Positions 8,388-16,947 are shown, numbered from the stretch's first letter. The stretch is DNA of 33,411 nucleotides from an uncultured Methanomicrobiales archaeon (GCA_903900025.1 CAIULN010000086.1:1-33411), one strand, 5' to 3'. Notes: a model not told the origin generated them from the sequence alone. A program made the numbers and translations.

Positions 8388-9356
8388 TTACTTCGATTCT
8401 GCCACCTTCACGAACTCTTCAAAATGCCGGCTCTTCTTGAGAAGCCAGAATGCAAACCGCTGGATGACCGTGAAATTGAACGAACCCCCCGCAGCATTCG
8501 GATGCCCGCCGCCGGAAAATTCCCGTGCAATCAGGTGGCTGATTGGCGGGACTGAGCGCAGTGAGAACCTGCCATCCCTGCCAACGATCACTTCGATATC
8601 GGTCTTTTTCTCATCGCGGATGAAATGCGCCGTTTCACTCGGGTAGCCGTAGAGGGGAGCGAACGCGATCCGGTATTTTTTGCCGGTGATGGTGGTGTAC
8701 TTCAGGCTCCTTTTCATCATCACTTCCATCTCGGCTTTGATATCGGCATACTCACGCTCGATCAATTCGTCGGTGAAGATACCAAAAACCAGGCAGTCAC
8801 GGACATGTTCACGGTTCTTCTTGCGCTGGAGCACCTGCCCGAGCACCGCAGAACGGGGATCATGGTGCTTCCATAGATCATAATCGCAGACGACACGTGC
8901 AACCTCGGAGGCAACGGGATTGTCCGGCATCAGGTCCGATGCGACAATCCCCGTGGCGCAGACCGTTGTATCGATCGTGAGTAGAACGCCCTCTTTTTTC
9001 ACCTGCGCAACCTCATCATCCCGCCAGCGGTGGTGGTCCCGCCACTCAACGCGCCAGCCATTTTCCCATGCACATTTTGCGATATGCTCGATCTCCCGGT
9101 GGTATCCCAGGTCGGAGATCGAGAGCAGGTCACCGTTCCCCTTGCAGGATGCGATCGCGGAAAAGATCGCAGGAAACCTGCCGACTGAACTCCAGATGGA
9201 AAATACTCCCTGCCCGAACTTCATACGATGAATCGCGTCCGCTCCGACGGCATCGAGGTCGTTGTGGGTGAGGTGGACAACATGGACCGTCCGTGAAGCG
9301 ACTGCACCCGCAAGACTGATCTCATCAGCATTGGAGGATTTCGAGGGGAGCAGCAT
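8388..9356 (-). CDS. DHH-family phosphoesterase
   Basis: A 322-aa metal-dependent phosphoesterase of the DHH superfamily (RecJ, nanoRNase/pAp phosphatase relatives). Visible motifs are HNDLD (His31, Asp33, Asp35), Asp82 in ISDLGYH, the name motif DHH at 107-109, and the C-terminal DHHA1 substrate loop GGGHPNAAGG near residue 295. These residues bind Mn2+ and the phosphate of small oligonucleotides or nucleotides in studied members. The exact substrate cannot be read from sequence. The length fits NrnA-like proteins rather than full RecJ. On its own strand a TATA-like CTTTTTATG lies about 30 nt before the ATG, implying a very short leader. Confidence 0.9.
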   Translation of the reverse strand: MLLPSKSSNADEISLAGAVASRTVHVVHLTHNDLDAVGADAIHRMKFGQGVFSIWSSVGRFPAIFSAIASCKGNGDLLSISDLGYHREIEHIAKCAWENGWRVEWRDHHRWRDDEVAQVKKEGVLLTIDTTVCATGIVASDLMPDNPVASEVARVVCDYDLWKHHDPRSAVLGQVLQRKKNREHVRDCLVFGIFTDELIEREYADIKAEMEVMMKRSLKYTTITGKKYRIAFAPLYGYPSETAHFIRDEKKTDIEVIVGRDGRFSLRSVPPISHLIAREFSGGGHPNAAGGSFNFTVIQRFAFWLLKKSRHFEEFVKVAESK

Positions 9357-9464
9357 CCGTATGTGGTACTACTGTCATCGCGGCACATAAAAAGGAACGG
9401 TCACATGCACCACCGGACGGGAACATATCATTTATTAGTCAACAAAAACAACCATTGTATCCCT

Positions 9465-9538
9465 GCCTCAGTAGCTCAGACTGGGAGAGCGCCAGACTGA
9501 AGATCTGGTTGTCCCCGGTTCAAATCCGGGCTGAGGCA
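9465..9538 (+). tRNA. tRNA-Phe (GAA)
   Basis: The acceptor GCCTCAG (9465-9471) pairs with CTGAGGC (9531-9537), with discriminator A. The anticodon stem CCAGA/TCTGG encloses anticodon GAA at 9499-9501. The T arm CCCGG-TTCAAAT-CCGGG is complete. There is no intron and no encoded CCA. Confidence 0.96.
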
Positions 9539-9636
9539 TCTGTTGTCTTTTATACTCCTGTTGTCCCATCGCGTTGTTTCTCCATCATGTATTCAGATGA
9601 TTATAACGATATTTTATTATATGGCTAAACACTGAA

Positions 9637-9660
9637 ACTTTATATGCCATGCTATAGCAT
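9637..9660 (+). promoter_or_regulatory. TATA box and palindromic operator candidate upstream of livK
   Basis: ACTTTATATG (9637-9646) with a purine-rich CTGAAA just before it looks like an archaeal BRE/TATA pair, predicting transcription from about 9668. The perfect 12-bp palindrome ATGCTATAGCAT (9649-9660) lies between TATA box and start, where a bound repressor would block polymerase. A second partial copy, GCATAGC, overlaps its right side. The operator role is inferred. Confidence 0.55.
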
Positions 9661-9677
9661 AGCACAGAGGGAAACAC

Positions 9678-10982
9678 ATGAAGTACTCAGTTCTGTTCAT
9701 CGCAATCGCGCTCATTGCGACTGCATTCATTGCCGGGTGTACCCAGCAGGCACCGGCACAAGAGATAAAGGTCGGGGTCATCGCATCGCTGACCGGGCCT
9801 GCCAGCAATGTCGGAAAGAATATGTGGCAGTCTGCGCAGGTGGCTGCTGATGAGATCAACGCAAAAGGGGGCGTATCACTCAAGGATGGATCAAAGGTCC
9901 CACTCAAACTTATTGTCGGTGACGATGAGTCCACCCAGCAGGGTGGGCAGAAAGCAGCTACCCAGCTGATCACCGGTGACAAAGTGGATATTCTTGTCGG
10001 CGGGTACTCGAGCGCGGTCACATCCGCATACGAGCAGACTGTCGCGGAATACAAGATCCCCTTTATCGTGACCGGTGCGTCGAGCCCGATCATCACCCAC
10101 CGGACGGATATCGATACCAGCTACGTCTACCACCACTGCCCGACAACAGACTCATACGGGCAATATACAACGACGTTCATCGATCAGGTTGTCCGTCCTG
10201 CGGTCAACAAAAAGCTCGGAGCTGCTGCTGACCGCCCGTTCCGGCTTGCCCTCATCTACCAGGACACTGCCTTTGGCAAAGGTGTTCAGTCAGCGGTCAA
10301 CAATACAATCACCAAGAACAAATTGAACATCCAGCTTGTCTCCCAGCAGAGCTTCAAGATGGGAGAGAGTGATTTCAGGACGCCCCTGACAGCAATCAAG
10401 GCTGCGAAGCCAGATGCCGTTTATATCGCGGCATTCCCGAACGAGGGTGCACCGCTCATAACGCAGGCGCGGAGGGATATCGGGCTCGACACGATCTTCC
10501 TCTCTGTCGAGAACAATGACAATGCACAGTTCTACAAGGATCTCGGGCAGTACGGCGAGGGATCCATCATTGAAAGCCGTTTCTCACCATACACTGCGCC
10601 GGTTGGCACATTGGCTGACGCCCAAGCCAAATTCAAGAACAGCTACAATGCAAAATATGGTGTATTCCCTGACATGATGGGCGCATCCACATACGAAGGC
10701 ATCTATATTGCGGCCCAGGCAATCGGGAATGCTGGGACAACCGACAAGGCTGCCGTAAGGCAGGCCCTTGTTGACCTTAATATGCCACAGGTCATCGAAG
10801 CCATGAACGGCGGGACGATATCGTTTAGCAAGGACTTCCGTGAGTCTCAGTTCGACCTGTGGATGGAGCAGCTGGCATTCAACCAGACGATTGGCGAATG
10901 CAGGCCGAATATTGTCTGGCCTGACAACCTGAAGGTTGTGGATTTTGTCCTGCCGTCCTGGTACAAGCCCGGCAGCGCGTAA
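9678..10982 (+). CDS. livK: Branched-chain amino acid-type ABC transporter, substrate-binding lipoprotein
   Basis: A 434-aa periplasmic-binding-protein fold of the LivJ/LivK (Peripla_BP_6) type that captures the substrate outside the membrane and delivers it to LivHM. The N-terminal signal ends in a lipobox FIAGC (Cys21), so it is lipid-anchored. The mature domain opens with the typical IKVGVIASLTGPASNVG and AADEINAKGG. The real ligand may be Leu/Ile/Val, but relatives bind urea, amides or aromatic acids, so specificity is open. The ribosome site AGAGGG is 6 nt before ATG 9678. It is followed after 52 nt by livH. Confidence 0.92.
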   Translation: MKYSVLFIAIALIATAFIAGCTQQAPAQEIKVGVIASLTGPASNVGKNMWQSAQVAADEINAKGGVSLKDGSKVPLKLIVGDDESTQQGGQKAATQLITGDKVDILVGGYSSAVTSAYEQTVAEYKIPFIVTGASSPIITHRTDIDTSYVYHHCPTTDSYGQYTTTFIDQVVRPAVNKKLGAAADRPFRLALIYQDTAFGKGVQSAVNNTITKNKLNIQLVSQQSFKMGESDFRTPLTAIKAAKPDAVYIAAFPNEGAPLITQARRDIGLDTIFLSVENNDNAQFYKDLGQYGEGSIIESRFSPYTAPVGTLADAQAKFKNSYNAKYGVFPDMMGASTYEGIYIAAQAIGNAGTTDKAAVRQALVDLNMPQVIEAMNGGTISFSKDFRESQFDLWMEQLAFNQTIGECRPNIVWPDNLKVVDFVLPSWYKPGSA

Positions 10983-11034
10983 TCAATCCATTCTCTTTTT
11001 ATTGCAGGCAATATGATAATTACAGGAGAAAGCC

Positions 11035-11913
11035 ATGGTGGACTTTGGGATCCTGCTGCAGATTGTATTCTGGGGGGTCTATGCAGGATGCATCTATATC
11101 CTGCTTGCCACCGGTCTCAACCTTATATTCGGTGTTATGAAGGTCGTGAACTTTGCACATGGCGAGTTCCTGATGATCGGTGCCTATATCACAGCTACGA
11201 TTTTTTTCATAACCGGCATCAATCCGTATGCAATCATCCTGTTATCCATGCTCGCACTGATCGCGATCGGTGCTGTTGTTGAACGCCTCTGCTTCCGCCC
11301 TATCCTTGGTACAGGCAAGCTCAACGAGATCTTTCTCTCAATAGGGCTCATCTACATTATCCAGAACAGTGCTGCCGTAATTTGGGGTGATGAGTGGCAG
11401 AGCATAAAAAGCCCATATGAGGGAGTATCGATCCCGATTGGATCACTCAACGTCCCGCTCGATTATATTATTATCATGGTTGTGACCGCGGGAATTCTGG
11501 TTGGACTATGGCTGTTTTTGAAAAGGACAAAGATTGGCAGGGAGATGCGGGCAACCAGCCAGAACCGGAAAGGGGCGATGCTTGTCGGGATCAATGTCGA
11601 GCGTATGGATATCATCAGCTTTGGGATCGGGTGCGCTCTTGCAGCGGCAGCAGGAACCCTCTGGGTGGTGAGCGGGCAGGTCTTCAACCCGTATATGGGA
11701 TCGATCCCCGCGATCAAGGCATTTGCCATTATCATTCTTGGCGGGCTGGGGAGTATTCCCGGCGCAATTGTTGGGGGGCTGCTCTATGGTATTGCAGAGA
11801 ACGGGGCTGCATACTATTTTGGCGGAATATGGAAAGACGCGGTTTCGTTTATTCTCCTGATCATCGTGCTTGTCATACGGCCGACAGGACTATTCGGTGA
11901 ATCCGGTGAGTGA
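11035..11913 (+). CDS. livH: Branched-chain amino acid-type ABC transporter permease LivH
   Basis: A 292-aa integral membrane protein with about eight hydrophobic helices, the BPD_transp_2 family. The N-terminal ATGLNLIFGVMKVVNFAHGEF segment and the C-terminal AIIILGGLGSIPGAIVGG motif are characteristic of LivH. It pairs with LivM to form the channel and contacts the ATPases through its cytoplasmic loops. The ribosome site AGGAG is 6 nt before the ATG. Its end overlaps or abuts the start of livM, which indicates translational coupling. Confidence 0.93.
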   Translation: MVDFGILLQIVFWGVYAGCIYILLATGLNLIFGVMKVVNFAHGEFLMIGAYITATIFFITGINPYAIILLSMLALIAIGAVVERLCFRPILGTGKLNEIFLSIGLIYIIQNSAAVIWGDEWQSIKSPYEGVSIPIGSLNVPLDYIIIMVVTAGILVGLWLFLKRTKIGREMRATSQNRKGAMLVGINVERMDIISFGIGCALAAAAGTLWVVSGQVFNPYMGSIPAIKAFAIIILGGLGSIPGAIVGGLLYGIAENGAAYYFGGIWKDAVSFILLIIVLVIRPTGLFGESGE

Positions 11914-11918
11914 GTGAA

Positions 11919-12920
11919 ATGGATCTATACCTGAAACGCGATGCCTTGGTCCGCTACGGAACACCTGCATTGATTGGCATTGCGGTTATTGCCCCTTTCC
12001 TCTCCGGCAACCTGTATCTCCTCAATATCCTCACCCTGATGCTGATCTTCATCATCTTTTCCTCCGCATGGAACCTGCTTGCGTATTCCGGGCAGGGTTC
12101 TCTCGGGCACGCGGCATTCTTCGGTATCGGTGCCTATGCATCGACGCTGATCGCGGCAAAGAGCGGGATTTCCCCCTACGTCACGATCTTTCTTGGTGCT
12201 GCAGTGGCCGCATTCATTGGCATTCTCATCGGGCTCACCTGTGTCCGGCTCAAGGAATGGTTCCTTGCCATGGTCACATTCGGGTTTGCGATCATCGTCC
12301 AGACCATTACCGTCAGCCTCCTCACTCCCATCAGTGGTGGCTGGGACGGGATCGCATCACCCCGTCTTCTGAGCCCTGATATCGCCGGGTACCAGCTGAT
12401 CGAGTATTACTCGATCCTTGTCATCACCATTGCCTGCATTCTCTTCATATACGCTATCATGAAATCCCGGATCGGGCTTGCGTTCTGCGCAATCCGCGAG
12501 AACGAGATCGAGGCCCGTGCCGCTGGGATCGATCCGGTGCGCTTCCGCTTAGTCTCATTTGCTATCAGCGCATACCTCGCGGGTATTGCCGGGGCATTAG
12601 AGATCCACCATATCGGGTATGTCACCCCAGAAATCTTTGGGGTGGACCTCTCGTTCTGGCCGGTGACCTACGTTATCTTCGGGGGTCTGGGTACCCTTGC
12701 AGGCCCCATTGTCGGAACGATCGCACTCACGATCATCTGGGACGGGTTGAAGATGTTGGGGCTGACGTTCGGGCGTTACATCATCATCGGCGTTCTTCTG
12801 ATCCTTGTCATCGTCTTCCTGCCTAAAGGGCTTGTGGACCTTCCCAATGAGATTCAGAGGCGGTGGAACGCCCGCAGGGAAAAACGAATGAAAGCGGATA
12901 CGGCTACGTTGAAGGAATAA
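11919..12920 (+). CDS. livM: Branched-chain amino acid-type ABC transporter permease LivM
   Basis: A 333-aa integral membrane protein with about nine hydrophobic segments. Family hallmarks are AWNLLAYSGQGSLGHAAFFGIGAY near residue 50, FCAIRENEIEARAAGID near 190 and VIFGGLGTLAGPIVG near 245. It forms the permease dimer with LivH. I chose ATG 11919, with GGTGAG 8 nt upstream. An in-frame GTG at 11910 overlaps the livH stop and is an alternative. The tail is Arg/Lys-rich and cytoplasmic. A T tract follows at 12925-12936, so this transcript probably ends before the ATPase genes, which lie on the other strand. Confidence 0.93.
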   Translation: MDLYLKRDALVRYGTPALIGIAVIAPFLSGNLYLLNILTLMLIFIIFSSAWNLLAYSGQGSLGHAAFFGIGAYASTLIAAKSGISPYVTIFLGAAVAAFIGILIGLTCVRLKEWFLAMVTFGFAIIVQTITVSLLTPISGGWDGIASPRLLSPDIAGYQLIEYYSILVITIACILFIYAIMKSRIGLAFCAIRENEIEARAAGIDPVRFRLVSFAISAYLAGIAGALEIHHIGYVTPEIFGVDLSFWPVTYVIFGGLGTLAGPIVGTIALTIIWDGLKMLGLTFGRYIIIGVLLILVIVFLPKGLVDLPNEIQRRWNARREKRMKADTATLKE

Positions 12921-12924
12921 CGAC

Positions 12925-12936
12925 TTTTTTTATTTT
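12925..12936 (+). terminator. T-tract terminator after livM
   Basis: Seven T, an A and four more T begin 5 nt after the livM stop, in the short gap before the convergent livF. Oligo-T is the usual archaeal termination signal. No stable hairpin precedes it. Confidence 0.5.
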
Positions 12937-12999
12937 GTTCTGATAAAAATCTTTAAATCAAGAAAAAGCGATATGGCGAGGAGAATCTCAGGCATCTTG

Positions 13000-13695
13000 T
13001 CAGATCCCAAGGTATGCCTTCTGGATGTGCTTCTCGCGCATGAGGTCCTTGGCTTTTCCCTCCAGCACAATCCTCCCGTTTTCGAGGACGTACCCACGTT
13101 CACACATATCGAGTGCATGCCGGACATTCTGTTCCAGGAGGAGGATTGTTATCCCCTCCTTCCCGAGACGCTCCAGTGACCTGAACACCTGTGCAACAAG
13201 AAGGGGCGAGAGGCCGGTTGAAGGTTCATCAAGGATCAGTAGTTTTGGTTCGGACATCAGCGCACGACCAATCGCAAGCATCTGCTGTTCTCCGCCACTT
13301 AAGGTGCCTGCCATCTGCCGTTCTCTCTCATGAAGAATGGGAAAAAGGTTATAAATATGCTGCAGGCTCGATTCCCAACCGGTCCGGTCCGATCCCCCCA
13401 GAAGAAGGTTTTCAATCACGGGCATTTTCGGGAATATCTCCCTTTTTGCAGGAACGAGCGCCAGCCCTTTTTTAAAAATATCATAGGTTTGCAGCCCGAG
13501 AATATTTTCATTAAAAAATGTAATGGAGCCGGTCGCATTCCTGTTGAGCCCCACAATCGTCTCGACAGTCGAGGATTTTCCCGCGCCGTTCGGGCCAATC
13601 AGGGTCACCATCTCCCCTTCATCGACTGTTAACTTAAGATCCCAGACGACCTGGATATTACCGTGAAAGACATTGAGGCCGGATATGTCGAGCAA
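13000..13695 (-). CDS. livF: Branched-chain amino acid-type ABC transporter ATPase LivF
   Basis: A 231-aa ABC ATPase that hydrolyses ATP to power the transporter. It shows Walker A GPNGAGKSS (about residues 35-43), the LSGGEQQ signature near 134, Walker B LLILDEPSTGL near 157 and the switch His in LLLEQN-type context. The length is normal for LivF. The start codon is TTG (13693-13695), supported by GAGGT 8 nt upstream that overlaps the livG stop region, so translation is coupled to livG. It is convergent with livKHM instead of following it in one operon. Confidence 0.93.
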   Translation of the reverse strand: MLDISGLNVFHGNIQVVWDLKLTVDEGEMVTLIGPNGAGKSSTVETIVGLNRNATGSITFFNENILGLQTYDIFKKGLALVPAKREIFPKMPVIENLLLGGSDRTGWESSLQHIYNLFPILHERERQMAGTLSGGEQQMLAIGRALMSEPKLLILDEPSTGLSPLLVAQVFRSLERLGKEGITILLLEQNVRHALDMCERGYVLENGRIVLEGKAKDLMREKHIQKAYLGI

Positions 13696-13706
13696 GGGTA
13701 CAACCT

Positions 13707-14444
13707 CTAAAATACATCCAGATCGCCAAGGTAGGTGTCGATAACCTGCTGGTTGTTGACTACTTCGTATGGTCTGCCCTCAGCGATTTTCTCTCCATGA
13801 TCCAGCACCACGATGCGATCAGATACCCCCATGATGACGCTCATGACGTGTTCGATGATCAAAATTGAGGTGCCTTCATCCCTGATTTTCCTGATCAGGC
13901 TCACCGCTTCGATGCTCTCTTTCGGGTTGAGACCTGTTGTCAGTTCGTCAAGGAGGAGAAGTTTGGGATTGGACGCGAGTGCCCGTGCCAGCTGTACCCG
14001 CTTGAGTTCAACGACATTCAAGTTCTTGGTAAACGTGTCAACTTTTTCTTTTGGCAATCCCACGTATTCCAGAATCCCGACCGCCTGCTCTTGCGCTTCC
14101 TTCATGCTGACAGGATGGTTGTTGCCAAAGAGTGCCCCGACAGTGACGCATTCTTTTGCGGTGAGGTTCGGGAAGGATTCTGCGATCTGGAAGGTTTTCG
14201 CTATTCCCTTTTTACATATCTTATTTGCTTTCAGGGCGGTGATATCCTCGCCGCAGAAGACGACTTTTCCTTTCGTCGGGGAGGAGATGCCCGAGATAAT
14301 ATTGAGAAGGGTGGTCTTACCGGCCCCGTTCGGGCCGACCAGACCGACGATCTCGTCTTTTCCGACAGTCAGATGTACATTATTGACCGCAAGAAGCCCA
14401 CCGATCTGTTTTGTGATACCCTGAACGCTGAGGATAGCGATCAC
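13707..14444 (-). CDS. livG: Branched-chain amino acid-type ABC transporter ATPase LivG
   Basis: A 245-aa ABC ATPase, partner of LivF. Walker A is GPNGAGKTT (about 36-44) and Walker B is LLLLDELTTGL (about 157-167), followed by the family segment NPKESIEAV. The ABC signature is not LSGGQ: the corresponding stretch reads LNVVELKRVQLARAL. Some LivG subfamilies share that kind of deviation, so one of the two composite ATP sites may be catalytically weak. The start is GTG at 14444. Upstream, AATTTAATAATC (around 14480-14491) may be its TATA box. It is first in a two-gene unit with livF. Confidence 0.92.
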   Translation of the reverse strand: MIAILSVQGITKQIGGLLAVNNVHLTVGKDEIVGLVGPNGAGKTTLLNIISGISSPTKGKVVFCGEDITALKANKICKKGIAKTFQIAESFPNLTAKECVTVGALFGNNHPVSMKEAQEQAVGILEYVGLPKEKVDTFTKNLNVVELKRVQLARALASNPKLLLLDELTTGLNPKESIEAVSLIRKIRDEGTSILIIEHVMSVIMGVSDRIVVLDHGEKIAEGRPYEVVNNQQVIDTYLGDLDVF

Positions 14445-14676
14445 CGTGCAAAATAATGATACGGTATACGTTGGCAGGAAAGATTATTAAATTATGCAGG
14501 ATCCCGTCGGAAAAAAATCAAATTCTGGAATGGAAAATCAGGGATCAGGTCCTGTTGACCGGATCAATCCCTTCTATCAGTTTTTAATGTTTTGAATCAA
14601 TACTCATGATATCAGATCATTTTTGTGGGTTGTCGCGTGGTGTCTGTTTTTATTGAGCGGATCCGGGGTGGGTCCC

Positions 14677-15306
14677 GTGAATGAGATCATCCAGATGCTG
14701 GTACTCGGGTTTTTTATCGGGCTCACAGGAGCCCTTGCGCCCGGGCCGACCCTGATCGCGACCATCAACGCATCATTAAAAGGCGGGTGGACGATGGGTC
14801 CCCGCGTGACGCTGGGGCATGCCGCTGTTGAGGTCCTGATGGTGATCCTGATCATCGCCGGTCTCTCCGTTTTTATTGGCGCTTATTCATGGCTTATTGC
14901 CGGTATCGGTGGGGTGGCACTGATGGTCTTTGGCATTCTGACGATTCTTGAGAGCCGGCGAGCCCGGATCGATCCCATGCAGGGAACCTTACACGAAGAA
15001 CAGACAACGGTACACCCGTTTCTTGACGGCATGGTCACCAGCATATCCAATCCCTACTTCTGGCTCTGGTGGTTTACCGTGGGCAGTGCCCTCATGATCG
15101 GTGCATATGCCGGCGGGATCGCCACCGCCGTGTCCTTCATCCTGGGGCACTGGACTGCGGATCTGGGCTGGTTTACCCTTGTCTCCGTGAGCATCCACCG
15201 GGGCAGGTTTTTGCTCGGTGAACGGGAATACCGCTGGACCCTTGCCGGCTGCGGGATCTTTCTTGTGCTCTTTGGCGGGTATTATCTCAGGAACTTCCTG
15301 GTCTAG
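14677..15306 (+). CDS. LysE-family amino acid exporter
   Basis: A 209-aa membrane protein of the LysE/RhtB translocator family, which exports amino acids using the proton gradient. It has about six hydrophobic segments and begins with the family opening LGFFIGLTGALAPGPTLIATI (small-residue APGP motif about residues 20-23). The second half contains SNPYFWLWWFTVGSAL, the usual repeat of the first. I chose GTG 14677 because GGGGTGGG lies just upstream and the resulting length is normal for the family. A TTG at 14623 would add 18 residues. Its place beside the liv importer suggests exchange or overflow of related amino acids, but the substrate is unknown. Confidence 0.88.
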   Translation: MNEIIQMLVLGFFIGLTGALAPGPTLIATINASLKGGWTMGPRVTLGHAAVEVLMVILIIAGLSVFIGAYSWLIAGIGGVALMVFGILTILESRRARIDPMQGTLHEEQTTVHPFLDGMVTSISNPYFWLWWFTVGSALMIGAYAGGIATAVSFILGHWTADLGWFTLVSVSIHRGRFLLGEREYRWTLAGCGIFLVLFGGYYLRNFLV

Positions 15307-15446
15307 ACAGGGAGCCGGCTTGTTGATGGTCTGGGACCCTGACAGGTTCCTGCCGTCATGTCCCTGAATGAGGAATACATAAAACCCTCCTTTTTGGTCT
15401 TAGACCTGCATAACACACCAACACTTATCGGGAGGAGCAAAGAATA

Positions 15447-15881
15447 GTGAAAGTATCCATGCCAGGTGAGGAGAGCGGACATGAGTTATGCGAGCAGTGC
15501 GGGCTCTGCTGCAAAATTTTCGGCGATACCATCACGCCCACTGCTGAAAACCTGTTCGTTTGGATCGAGCAGGAAAGGCAGGATATCCTGCAGTATTTCT
15601 CTGTATGTAAACCGGACGGTACCTGGGTGAGTTGCACCGATCTCAGACCTGATGAGCTTTATAATCTCGTCACCGTGGAGATGAGGGACCCCGTTTCCCA
15701 AGAGTATCTGTGCGCCTGCCCGTTCCTTCGCCGGGTCGGGAGAAAGAAATACCTCTGCAGGATCCATGATGTCAAGCCGGAGATGTGCTGCACGTACCAG
15801 CCATGGATCTGGGGAGAGACGTATTTTAACCGGTGCCAGGCATTAAAGAAGCTGAACCACGATGGCCGGTGGCCGGTATAA
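15447..15881 (+). CDS. YkgJ-type Cys-cluster protein
   Basis: A 144-aa soluble protein of the putative zinc- or iron-chelating YkgJ family. It shows CEQCGLCCK (residues 15-23), further Cys in LCACPFLRR and LCRIHDVKPEMCCTYQPW, and a conserved C-terminal WGETYFNRCQ. These cysteines are spaced as in the CxxCxxCC...CPF...CxIHxxRPxxC family pattern and probably bind a metal or Fe-S centre. The biochemical role of the family is poorly known. The start is GTG with GGGAGGAG 9 nt upstream; ATG 15459 is less well placed. It stands alone. Confidence 0.87.
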   Translation: MKVSMPGEESGHELCEQCGLCCKIFGDTITPTAENLFVWIEQERQDILQYFSVCKPDGTWVSCTDLRPDELYNLVTVEMRDPVSQEYLCACPFLRRVGRKKYLCRIHDVKPEMCCTYQPWIWGETYFNRCQALKKLNHDGRWPV

Positions 15882-16263
15882 AAAACGCCCCTTTTATGTA
15901 CAGGGAACAGCCCCCTGCCGGTATTGACGGGATTCCATGGAAAAAACGAATCAGTTTTTTTCAATCGTTGCCATCTTTTCTGGCAATAATAAAGGATACC
16001 AGGCCATGAAACAGCCATGAGCACTTCTACAAAAAGATGCATGGGAACGGACCTGTGTCGGTCAACCCTGCGTTTGTGAAAAGGTAACCTGCGGTATCCG
16101 TTGATATGTGTTGAGAACGGTAGGGTAAATTCCGGCGCGGGGATTCTAAAATCGGTCGAAAGAATCATATTTGAGCACGGGAGGGTTCGCTCCCGTTTGA
16201 TCCCCTCCTAACGGGCCGCTGATGCGGATTGATATTATAATACCGGGAATCAAACGGTATTGC
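15882..16263. other. Intergenic region with hairpins
   Basis: About 380 bp without a supported gene. Two perfect short hairpins are visible: TTGCCA-TCTTTTC-TGGCAA (15968-15986) and ACGGGAG-GGTTCG-CTCCCGT (16177-16196). The second is 36 nt upstream of the riboflavin-reductase TATA box and is not part of a tRNA cloverleaf. Confidence 0.5.
16232..16242 (+). promoter_or_regulatory. TATA box for leaderless riboflavin/F420 reductase
   Basis: ATATTATAATA is centred about 27 nt before ATG 16264, the distance between TATA box and transcription start in archaea. The mRNA is therefore predicted to be leaderless, consistent with the lack of a ribosome site before the ATG. Confidence 0.6.
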
Positions 16264-16947
16264 ATGCGCCCCCACGTTGTGGTCAATGTGGCGATGAGTG
16301 CCGATGGTAAGATCTCCACCCGCGAGCGCCGGCAGGTGAAGATCTCGGGTCGTGAGGACTTTTTCCGGGTCGATCGCCTCAAGGCGGCAAGCGACGCAGT
16401 GATGGTTGGCATAGGGACCGTGCTTGCTGATGACCCGTCCCTGACTGTGAAATCGGATGAACTGAAGCGGGAGCGCCGGGCTCAGGGCAGGGACGAGCAT
16501 CCCGTCCGGGTGGTTGTGGACAGCACCGCACGCATTCCCCTTACCGCGTCGGTTCTCACCAGGGGGGAAGGGAAGCGGGTGGTCGCGGTTTCCCGGCGCG
16601 CGGATCCGGCAAAGGTTGCCGCGATAAAAAAAGTGGCGACAGTTGTTGTTGCAGGCGAAGATGAAGTGGACATTGCCGGGCTGCTCATCGAGCTCGGTGC
16701 GATTGGCGTGCAGCAGCTGATGGTGGAGGGCGGGGGGACGCTGATTGCCAGTCTTTTTTCTGCCGGTGTTGTTGATGAGATCTACACGTTTGTGGGGAAC
16801 ATCATCATCGGGGGCAAGGATGCACCGACACCTGCTGACGGGTCAGGTTTTATGAGTGAAGGAGAGTTCAGCCGGCTCACGCTTCTTGAAGTGACCCGAA
16901 TGGGTGACGGGGTGTTGTTGCACTGGAAGGTTGGGACAGGATCGTAG
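16264..16947 (+). CDS. 2,5-diamino-6-(ribosylamino)pyrimidinone 5'-phosphate reductase
   Basis: A 227-aa RibD C-terminal-domain reductase. In archaea and fungi this family (RIB7 type, M. jannaschii MJ0671 homologue) reduces the ribosyl side chain with NAD(P)H before deamination, in the shared early part of riboflavin and coenzyme F420 synthesis. Motifs: HVVVNVAMSADGKIS at the start, AASDAVMVGIGTVLADDPSLTV (about 46-67), VRVVVDSTARIP, the nucleotide-binding LMVEGGGTLIASLF (about 162-175) and a VGGKDAPT-like IIGGKDAPTP. No deaminase domain is fused, as expected for the archaeal route. I chose ATG 16264 over 16222 because the upstream segment overlaps the TATA box and does not fit the family. 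Confidence 0.92.
   Translation: MRPHVVVNVAMSADGKISTRERRQVKISGREDFFRVDRLKAASDAVMVGIGTVLADDPSLTVKSDELKRERRAQGRDEHPVRVVVDSTARIPLTASVLTRGEGKRVVAVSRRADPAKVAAIKKVATVVVAGEDEVDIAGLLIELGAIGVQQLMVEGGGTLIASLFSAGVVDEIYTFVGNIIIGGKDAPTPADGSGFMSEGEFSRLTLLEVTRMGDGVLLHWKVGTGS

Noticed and set aside
13813-14424. A 203-codon plus-strand open frame
   Set aside because: It is the mirror of livG, whose Walker motifs are clear.
15659-16168. A 169-codon minus-strand open frame overlapping the YkgJ gene and the gap after it
   Set aside because: It overlaps conserved Cys motifs of the plus-strand gene, and its composition (many His, Arg, Trp) looks non-coding.
16177-16196. Hairpin with GGTTCG loop resembling a tRNA T arm
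   Set aside because: No matching acceptor, D or anticodon arms occur around it.
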